Source: Antedon bifida (taxonomy: Eukaryota > Echinodermata > Crinoidea > Comatulida > Antedonidae). From it: 64,000 nt of DNA. Within the stretch, counting starts at the first letter, position 1. Every line of letters begins with the position of its first letter. The notes beneath the pieces are model-generated. The model saw nothing but the letters and a program-made list of their open reading frames with translations, ran no database searches and was not told the DNA's origin. Location: contig OY727093.1 in assembly GCA_963402885.1 (NCBI GenBank), positions 23,931,409 through 23,995,408 of the forward strand, given 5' to 3'. Positions 50,701 to 61,500 of this stretch are shown one piece after another. A program made the position numbers and the translations under genes.

Positions 50701-53700
50701 TTTTGTTTTAAATTTAATAATATTCTGTTTGTTTCTTCTGTGTTCCGAATCGAATTGAAACCAAACTGTTTTACTGTAAATCCTGTTTAGCAAATTTAGT
50801 TTGCAAACTCAGAGCTTGAAAAGAAAAGTTTACCAACTTCTTGCAAGTTTAGTGACAGTTCACAAAAGTTACCGTCTTAATAAACATATAGTTTGCTTAG
50901 ATGTGTGAACTTGCAGCTAGTTGCAGTTGTGATCCTACAGATGGACAAAATGACAGTTTCCAGTAACTCTGTAGGCCTACAGGCACCACAGACTTTGTCA
51001 ACAAACACGGAGTTTGGAACCCAAAAGTGTGTTTCCTTGGTGTATCGACAGTGTATTTACAGTAACTATAAAACGTACCGTATATTTAGCCTGTTATTTT
51101 ACAGTTTTAACCCTAAATGACTTACCAACATGAAGTAGGTAAGTCAGAGGTAAGGGGACATTAGGCCTAATGTGTAATCCAATTAATGCTATAGGTAATA
51201 TGTCATTTCTCCAACATACCTCCATGAAGCTAAGTCGTTGTTGATACCATACAGAAATGGTGAAAACATAATTATAACCATGGGGCTTTCAATGATTATG
51301 ATTCAAAACCTTTACCCTACAAAAAAGGTGATTGCCTAGAACGTGCAAAGCTTGTTATTCTATTGATTTCACAAGGGTTATTGAAAGTGTAAATGACAGC
51401 TAGAAATCAGTGGAATCCACAGGTTGAATTAAACCAAATATCGGATATTCAGAAGCCCGTTGCTAAATATGTTTTTCTAGACACAGCAGGCGTTGAAACC
51501 GATCCACAGATTTCTTGTGTATTCACTAGGCGGATGAAATCGGTGTGTAATGGCATGGAATGAACCACACATGGCCTGTAAGAGGTGAAACTTATCCCTG
51601 TCAAATAATAATAATGTTTGTAATAACAATAATATGTTCATTACATGCTTAATTTATCAAAGGTATGCCGAAATACCATTATGATGAGTGTCAAATGAAG
51701 AAAAAATACACTCGTATGCAACATTGAAACATGTTTCAATGATAAAATGTTGATATTGAGAAAGTATGTTTAGATTTTGTTTCTTTCGTGCTCTTAAAAA
51801 CGGTAATTAAGGACAGTGGTCGTTACTACAGTTGCTTATTCTCGCGTTGGATTATGTTAGGCCTACTTTCATGTAATTTTCAAAGCAAATCATACACACA
51901 TTCTACTTATACTATCATTATTATAGGCGTACTATGAGTTATGCACGTATGCCGGAGATTTACTCTGTGCGCTTGAGTGTACTTATTTTATTCGTCCTAG
52001 TTTTAAGTGTTTAGCGCAAAGAATCTAACGCGAGCTGTCCACAAAGGCCGTATAAATAAATTCTATGAATAGGCTATAAAAAAATGGTTATTAAAGGATA
52101 AGCAATATTAGTAGACCTACTGACTAGGCCCATTTATGCTAGGACGATAACTAGATAAATATACATATATACATAAAATAGAAATTAGAAAAACTATATG
52201 ATAACCATTTATGCTGCATTTGATGAAAATAATAATTTCACAGTCTAATCAATCATGATTAGTATATAATATCGTGACGATACAATGACTATATTGTTCT
52301 TATTGATCATGACGTCATTTGATTGGATTCAAATACCGTACAGCATAATGGTTATCCTATAGTTCTAGAATAAAAACTTATTTTCAGTCCATTTTAAGTA
52401 GCTTTATGTTTTATAATCGGTTCCAACACGCAGGAGCTATGCCTAAATAGTTAAAATACTTAATATTTTTTAAATACTTAGTATTTTTAATGGCAAGTAA
52501 AGTGTTGCTAGCGGTACAAAACAATTTTACACATTTCATTAAGGTATACTGTACATGCTATAGTGTGAAACAATTATCTGTATTTTACTAGATTTTCTTA
52601 GATATCAAAGTATGTAGTGTCTAGCCATTTTTATGACATTGGAGAATTCAGATATGTCCAATCGATCCCAACCTATTCACTTTTTGGAAAAGTGATCTTT
52701 ATTATATCTCATTGGAGTAGACGAGCTGTTGTTATTGCATTGCAACATCTGTAAAAACAAATTAATCTCGATACATTTTAAATCTTATTTATTCACATTA
52801 AGCATTATGTGTTAGGTGAGTCCTTAGTTGACAGCTTTGTATAGTAATAACAAGGTAGTATATTTATCTTACTGGCGCCATTTCAATCGCATATTCTAAA
52901 TCCAGACAACATTCATGTTTTTATTTGATTAGGTTAAAAAGAGTCGGATGCCCCTATGGCATAAACATGACAGGTTAGGCACATGACAGAATGTTCACAG
53001 TTTCCTGATAAACTTAACGATGAGTATGGTTCACAACGAAGTTGTACCGTTCTAGGGTTGAGTTCACCACATCTAGGTCTGCAATTAATCAACATTTTAT
53101 ATTTTGGTCGCGTGCTCTCGTGGCTGCAACATAAACTCCAGCGAATACTATACTGCAAATTGTCTTATTCAAGAGTTAGGCCTACCTATTATCCCGAAGT
53201 GTTTTAACTATAAAGGATATAAAAAAAAGTAGCGGTATTGTTCTTCTTCTTTTTCATTATTATTATTAAGATGTGCCTAATGTATTTTTGCATTTCCTTT
53301 CAGATAGTAGCCACTGGCATCCATCCTCATCCCGGTAAGTATTCTCTTGCCGATATTAATACATTATTCCCATCGTTAAGGTACCGCTTAGTCATTCATT
53401 TAAGTAACAAACTTATTAGCATACAATATATAACCACCCTTAAATGGTACGTTATTTCTGCATTAAACATGCATTAATGCAGACTTTGAAAATTTAATTA
53501 TCGGGTAAAATTGAAAAATTATGTAAATATTTTATGCCCGTCCTGTAGTTCAGGAAGATAACTACTCAAATTAAAATATATCTTCGTTTTTAGATGCGGA
53601 ACAATAACTTGACGGTTAGTTGACGCGTCAGTTTGTCTCGCGGAAAAACGACATTTTATTGTTTTACAGTGCCACCGTACAATACACTCGACGGAGTACG

Positions 53701-56700
53701 GAATAGAATAATATAAAAGAAAATTAAAATCTGTAGTTCAAACTACACAGTGAATTAAATGAAAATGAATTTATAAATGTCAAAAAAATGATTAAACATT
53801 GATTTATTATTTAAGTGCAAATAAGTAAAATAATGTCATTTAGAACCTCGGATTTGTTCAACCATCAAAGAGAGGGAAGCCTTCAGTTAGTCCAGTGGGT
53901 TAACTGATAATTCAGGGCTCTCTTTAAAAAAAAATAAAATAAATCATTTCGAAAAATAATTATATAAATGAAACAACTTAGTAAAAATAAATAAAAATCT
54001 CAAATAAAAGGATATAAGAGTTTAAAATAATGATATTGTTTTAACTTAAGTTAAAACACGATGAGTCTAAGTCAATGTCTTGTGAATATGTTACTATTCG
54101 CTGCCAATCAAACAGACAGTACAGTAATGATTACCACAACCAGTATTTATCCGCAAAGAATTACAAAGTTACGGTGAATTTGTTTACTGGTCCGAAAATG
54201 TGTGTTGCCTGAGATACTTAAACCTGTGTAAATTAAAATGCCCAGGCCTAGGCCTATAGTGTTTTCTTCCAAATGCTTAGTCCGGTCTACTATTTTGTGA
54301 AAGTATTATTCGTGTTCATAGTTTAAAGAGAACCGTTTCGGCACTGACCGTTAATAACTTTGTTCAAAATTAGTATGATAGAGACTTTGTCATTAAGTCA
54401 ATTCTAAAGAAAATTAATGATGTATAACGTTCTATATCTTGCCATATGGATGAATAAAAAATGGCAACACTTCAATTAAATGAGATTGAAATTACTTGGA
54501 TTAACTTGTCGACAGTATGGAATAACGATTATTTCGAAAAGTTTACCAAGAACAATGGAAATATTATTAGTTTGGATACGTTCAAACATCTACTTATTGT
54601 GGCGAATAGTGTGATTAACAAATAATAAGTAAACTCACTTTTGCCAACGTTAATGTTGAGATTCGAGTATTCACAAAATAACATTTTGCTAATTATGTAC
54701 TTGCATGGTAGCGTCCAAAATGTTTAAGTTATCGTCCTGAATGTGTGTGCGGTAATAGATATATACTTTGTGACTTCACAAAGGGTTATTACATAAAATC
54801 TCGAGTTACCTGTATATTTAATATGAACTGAAATATTAAATAACATGCTCTCTGTAACTCTGCGTTTAGTCAAGTATTTCGCTCAGTTCATTCGTGTTTA
54901 ATTTATTTACATTATTGGTTCCTAATCATTATAGGCCTACGTTTTTAAAGCTTGGTTCCCACTAGCAACGTAAGAAAATGCCCTTCCAATAATTGTGTTT
55001 GCACCCGCCTGCGTGAAATCAAACCTGCGATGTTTGCAGAACTGTTGCGTCGTCGGTTCAATACGTCGCTGCGTTGCGTTCTAGTGAGAACCACGATTTA
55101 TAAACGTCAATGTAGGTTTTCTATATTCTGATAAAGATAAGAGTATTTATCAATCAATCCGAATAAACTATTTTGAATCTCGATTCAAATTGCTCAATTC
55201 AAACGGGGAAACAATATCTGACAATACAAATGATGTAACAACCATACAGTAGGAGAGAGTAAAGTACCACTTGACGAAATAGCTACTTTAGTAAAGTCGT
55301 TACAAAAGTCGAATGCTTTACTGTTAAAGCGGACATTGTCCCTTGTAAATTAAAAAACTCTCATTAAGAAAATCGTATACGGTACTACAGCACTATAGGC
55401 TACAGCTTAAAAATTAACCAAATAATTTATGTAAGATGTTTAGACAAGGTCGTATAAATTTGATATTACGCATGCGTACAATTAGTAACAAAGTGCTCTC
55501 ATACAAATAATGATTTCTTGAAATAATTTCATTTGCATCCTAATTTATAGATAAGCGTATAGAAGTAAATTGTATTACAATATTCCATGCCATGTAATAT
55601 AACTATTAAATATAACGTTACCGTGCAATAGAACATGACATTAACCAATCAAATTGCAAGGAGTACACTTAGATGTGTTGGGAAATAACCATTGTAATAT
55701 ATGCAATAACTTCATGGAACACATTTTCTGTTCAGGAAAGGGTTGCTTTGCTTAAAGACCTACCATACAAGATATATTATTATTAACTATTTAAACAATA
55801 TCATATCTTATCTGTAGATATTAAGTTACTTTATGTCCGTCTGAACGGATCAATACAGTAAGGAAGTACTTCCGTTTTGGGCAACTGAAAATGGTATTAA
55901 ATATATTTAAAGTATCAGCATGTTTTTTTAAAGGTTATTATTAATTTATAAGCACATGTATTAGTTATGAAGTGCCTATATATCATGACAAAATATTGAT
56001 TTCTCGTTCCATCGGAACCAACGAGATCCGTTTTTGTCGAATTTAATCTGAACGGAAACTTATGCAAGAACTCTTTAGATATATATATATAATATAGTCA
56101 ACAAACTTGATGGTTTCTCGTCGTGTATCATAATAATGTATTGCGTCACAAAACTTTAAAACTGAAACTTAGAAGACATGTATTTTCAGGAGTGTCTTTA
56201 AAAAAAGTGTCTAATTTTATTTTTTCTTGCATGTTGATGACACTAATGAAGATCCTGGAGGGACAAAGAAGACTACAACAGAATCATATAATCACAACAA
56301 AACAACGAGTCTACATAGTTCACTAAACCAAAATATTGAGAATTTACAATTTACCAAAACATTGGAAATAACAGACAGGAGAACACATACAACAAAAAGT
56401 GTAACGAATTCAAGTTTAACCAATTTAACGGATGAGTTAAGTAATGTGACGTTACAAACGCCTGTACATGAGTCTATTTCTGGAACGTCAGTAACGTTAC
56501 CGCAATATGTAGAAACTGAGAAATCAACAACTAATTATAATATTCCAAATGAAAAAGTAATATCGACAGTTGATCCTACAACATTAATAGACAAAACGTC
56601 TAACCAACCTCTCGCTGAATTTGTAAATGTAACGCAAACGCCTGTACATGAATCTATTTCTGGAACGTCAGTGACGTTACCGCAATATGTAGAAACTGAG

Positions 56701-58470
56701 AAATCAACAACCAATTATAATATTCCAAATGAAAAAGTAATATCGACAGTTGATTCTACAACATTAATAGACAAAACGTCTAACCAACCTCTCGTTGAAT
56801 TTGTAAATGTAACGTCTAGGTTCGAAAAAACGAAGGATGCCCAGACAACGACCATTGTAGAAGAAATTAGGACAAATGGAAAGCCAGGTGCTAGTATAGT
56901 AACTACAGCTAAAAGTGAGCAAGACACTGCAGCAATACATAAATCAAGTGCCGAAGTGATATTAGTTAATCAGACAGCTTTATCAAATACACCAACTCCA
57001 GATAATACAGATTATGAAACACAGATAGCCACTGAGTTAATAACACATACAGAGTTTGTTACGTCATACATTACTCCAACAAAGTTAGAATCAGTTAAAG
57101 ACGAAACTGATTTGCAGAAAGTGAAAGAGGAATCACACATTGTACGAAATGGTAATGCTTTAAAAACGGTTCGCCCAAATGGTGAAGGTACTATACCAAT
57201 GCAATCATTTCAAAATGATCATTCGATTTTAAAGGTTGGTACAACGCCATCACGAGAGGTAAACCTGCCAGAAACAGAAAATTCTGTTATAACCTCCCCA
57301 CCAACTGCTGATGGATTTGAATCTAAACAAGAAATTACTTCCCTCCCATGGGAAAAAATGATAAACTCTGTAACTGAACGAGACATTATTGCTCAGCAGA
57401 CGACCACTGATAGTGATGGTCAACATTCGTCATCAGAAGGTTCAGTTTTTGAATCCGAGTTTGAGCTTACAGAAGGTATTTCAACTTCCACTGACACAAG
57501 ATCTAATAGTCTACCAACAATTCCAACAGAAGATGAGTATGTCACAGGCGTCACAACGATAGTTTATACTTTAAAGGAACATGAATATATACCAAGAAAT
57601 CCATCTTCTCATGTGCAGGTACGAAAACGCACTACCATTCAAGAGCAAGATCTAAAGTTCACACCGCCACCTCTAATGAGTAGAACCAGTGATGTAAGTG
57701 ATTCAGTAACTTTGATAACTTCCATAGAAACTGTTCCAACGAATGATGGCACGAAGGGCATTCCTGCTGACTTGATGGTCACAGATACATATAAGATTGT
57801 GACAGAATTTCAAACAGTCGTTGAAACAACCATGGTTCCTGCTGAGGTAATAGGTAGGTGTAGCTATTTTCTTTACTTATTTTGCAAGGTTACGGGCGTC
57901 GAATGTATCTGAAATTTAAATGTGAAACTCTTGTATAACTAGTTGTTAATATAGAAATAGAATATCCTTATCCAGTTAGCCAGTTCAATTAAAACTGTAT
58001 TCTTTTATAATACAACTTTAAGCTACATCTGTTATTTCTTTTAAACTCGAATTTCATTGTTTATGTTTAGTAATTACACCTCCCCGACTCATTACCATAT
58101 CGACCGTAACTGCATATTCGACAAAGGTTACATGGAGGGCTCCTGGTAGGCCCGTAATTAGAAACTTTCGTGTGGAATATACAGGAACATTTACCGATAA
58201 AAAGACAACCGTGGTGACTGTTAGTGGTAGATTAAATAATAAGATCATTGATGGACTAACTGCGGGAGAACGTTACCGGTTCCGTGTCTTGTCAGTTCCT
58301 GTGAGTGGCACAGCTAGCGACTGGAGCAACACTATGGGAGCCGATACAGGTAAATAACTATGCTATACTTGCGTTGTATTGATGATAATGAGATTTAAGA
58401 TTCTAAACATCTTTAGTAGAATTGTTCTCTCATAGATTACCGATTGTCATTTGCACATGCCATTTTCATA

Positions 58471-58506
<36 letters not shown>

Positions 58507-61500
58507 TGGTTCCATCTTCACGTTGAAGGTTGGAGGTCATGCTTCACCAGCCGGCTCTATGAAATGCTTGCCTTACACATTCTTTTAACTGTTGGTGTTG
58601 ATTCATTCTTTGATGTCATCAATCCATTTCCTACGAGGTCTGCCTCCTCCCCACCAACTGCTGATGGATTTGAATCTAAACAAGAATTTACTTCCCTACC
58701 ATGGGAAAAAATAATAAATTCTGTAGCTTAACGAGACATTCTTGCTCAGTCATGCTTCGACAGTCGTCTCTATCCAATGCTTGCCTTACATATTTTTCAC
58801 AACTTTTGGTTTTGATCCATTCTTTGTGTCATCAATTCATTTCCTACAAGGTCTGCCTCCACCTTATATTCGTCCCATACGAATAATAGTAATATTGTTT
58901 TCACAGTAATGGTTCCTGTAGTAGTATCTGTGGAATCCATACAAGAAAGAACTGTGACATTATCTTGGAGGGATAACCCAAATGTTGCTATTAGAGAAGC
59001 ACGAATTAACTATCAAGGAACAGCTCAAGACAGGCAACTAAAGTCCACAATTATTTCGAATGTTCGAACCACAACATTGCGTGACCTTTACCCAGGGGAT
59101 CTTTATGAGATTGAAGTGACTGTTTTCAGTCCTACGAATAAACAAGCAGTCACCAAGATACAGGTTGGAACACGTAAGTAGCAATTACAATTCATTGAAA
59201 CTCTACAGTCTCTAAATATGTCTTTTTTAATGAATATTCTTTAAATTTTAGGTCCATTTCCGCCAACACTGGAACCTATTAGCTATTACAACGTGTCTTC
59301 GATTGAGATTGGTGTTAAACCTCCTACCAACAGTATTGTGCATTCCTTCAACGTTTCCATCCAGTTGCAGAACACTACCGAATTTACATATTTCCACGTA
59401 CTAAACCTAGGAAGCAGTGTGACAAACTTTGTCATTCCCAGTCTTGTGTCTGGTGGACAGTATGAAATAAGCATTGCTTGTATAGGGTATGGCTTCCACG
59501 AATACTCACGATGGACAAGAATTAAACATACTGCAAGTAAGTGTCTTTGTTTAGTCTTATATTTGTATTTAATGCTAGAATATTACCAAAAGCATGTATG
59601 GTGACCATTGGTAAGGAATAACCCAAGTCAGTCATTGTCCACTGCTAAACGAAAGCCTTGTATTTTGCTTTAGAGGTCTTTCACTCTCTGGTAGCTATAT
59701 GCATAGGCCTACATTTTCCCGTATTATTGGATTTTGTATCTGCAGAGAAGAGTGAAATTGATTAATTTCACTCTTCCCTGGTCTTACGTAAAAATTAGCA
59801 ACAACAACAATTTATGAAAAAAACTCTAGATATTATTTGTTTAAAATCTTTTCACTTTTAGTATCTAAAAAACAAGAAATAATAATAACCAAAATAATTA
59901 GTATCTCTATTTTAAGTCTAAAGGGCCAATCTGGGAACATTTAGAAACTAATTCGATATTGAAACAATAATTTCTAAACGATATAATATATAGGCCTATA
60001 TACAGTATATATGAATTAGTAATCCACCGAATGGATGTCTCATCAAAAATCAATGATACCCTTGGCTTACTTCTTTCCAGAGCTCTACGCACCAATGATA
60101 CAAACAGACAGAACTGTTGTCACCACAACCAGCATCAACCTTTTTTGGGAGTTCCGTGACTACATTGACTGTAGTCATTTCTTGATAACTTACTACGCTA
60201 AACATGGCGGAAGTATGAACAGAGGCAATATGAACTGCTTGAAGAAATCTGCACAACTTCAAAATCTCGTACCTGGTGAGACATATACGGTGATTGTGAA
60301 GGCTGTTAGTGGACCTGAGTTTGCATCTAGCCAACCTATTAACATTACTACAAGTAAGTAAGCATGATCAGAAACATAAATATGTCAAAGTATTTTAGAG
60401 ACAAAACAACGCTACAACAATTATGCTACTGAAAAAAAATGAATGGATACAAGTTGGTGATTTCCATAAAAAGTAGAGAGAGTGGTGGAAAAATATTAAT
60501 GCTATTCATTAAAAAAAAGACAGATAAAAAGAAAACATTGACGCAGCCCATACGCAGAAATGTTAACATTAGATTGTTAAAAAATATGTCTTTGCTAATA
60601 GATATACCGCCATTAAGTACGTCTCTGATACTAAATAACTTAGCGATTGAGTTTTTAGCAGATAATGTATTAAACGTAACATCTGAAGCTTATTAGTAAT
60701 TTCACCGGAACATAAAATAGATAATATTTACGGCAATGATGTATACATATCATATATGCCGTATTTCATTTCATTTCACAACTTTAAACATAAAGAATAA
60801 CCGATGAACTCTAAATGACCAAGTAGTCATCACTGAAATATAATTCATTCATTACGATTCCATCTGTTCATTATTTTTTCTGTGGAAGGGACGACAAGTA
60901 CAAACTAAAGGCAAACAGGAGATCGACTTCAAATCCAATCTAATCCTACCTGCGCTACCTTAACAGTATTGCTTTATTTTTAATATCTTTATTTTACAAA
61001 CAATCGAAAAGTTACACAGGTGGGAATAGGGTGATATGAGCAATTATATTGCTGTATTGTTTAGATGATTGAACAGATGCCATGCAATGTTGTTGCGTTT
61101 GTGCTAGTTTATACATTTAGTTTGACTTAAAATTAGACTTTAAATATACAGGAAAGCTTGAAAAATAATGTTTGTCTTTTATAACCTACATTGTCAAGTT
61201 TTTGAGTTAATTAGAATGAATAATAATCCTTCATGTATTATTAGTATCTTATGAACAATAGTCGTATTTTGCTCGGGCGCAGTGCGCTATATTATTTGAA
61301 TTAAATTCCTATATAATACAAAATAAAACAAATATTTACGGTTGCCATTTTATACTATAGTATAATAGAACCAAAATCAAGCTTAATTCAATAAACTTTT
61401 TTATGATTGAAATGTTTTTAGAGAAATATTTTTTTTTTTAAATAAAAATCTGGGTTTAGCAATAATTGTTTCCCAGGTATTGCTATATAAGTCGTAGGCT

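Noticed and set aside
52934..53207. Overlapping 74-codon frames on both strands
   Set aside because: They are antisense images of the same stretch, without motifs or splice support.
56123..56326. Start of the mucin-like protein at the ATG near 56123
   Set aside because: That frame runs out at 56326 and differs from the long frame. The long frame has an in-frame stop just upstream of the T-rich acceptor tract, and phase links it to the signal-peptide exons instead.
60439..60696. 85-codon open frame between FN3-4 and FN3-5
   Set aside because: Lys/Leu/Ile-rich, with no FN3 hallmarks and no phase-1 splice borders. It is ordinary AT-rich intron.
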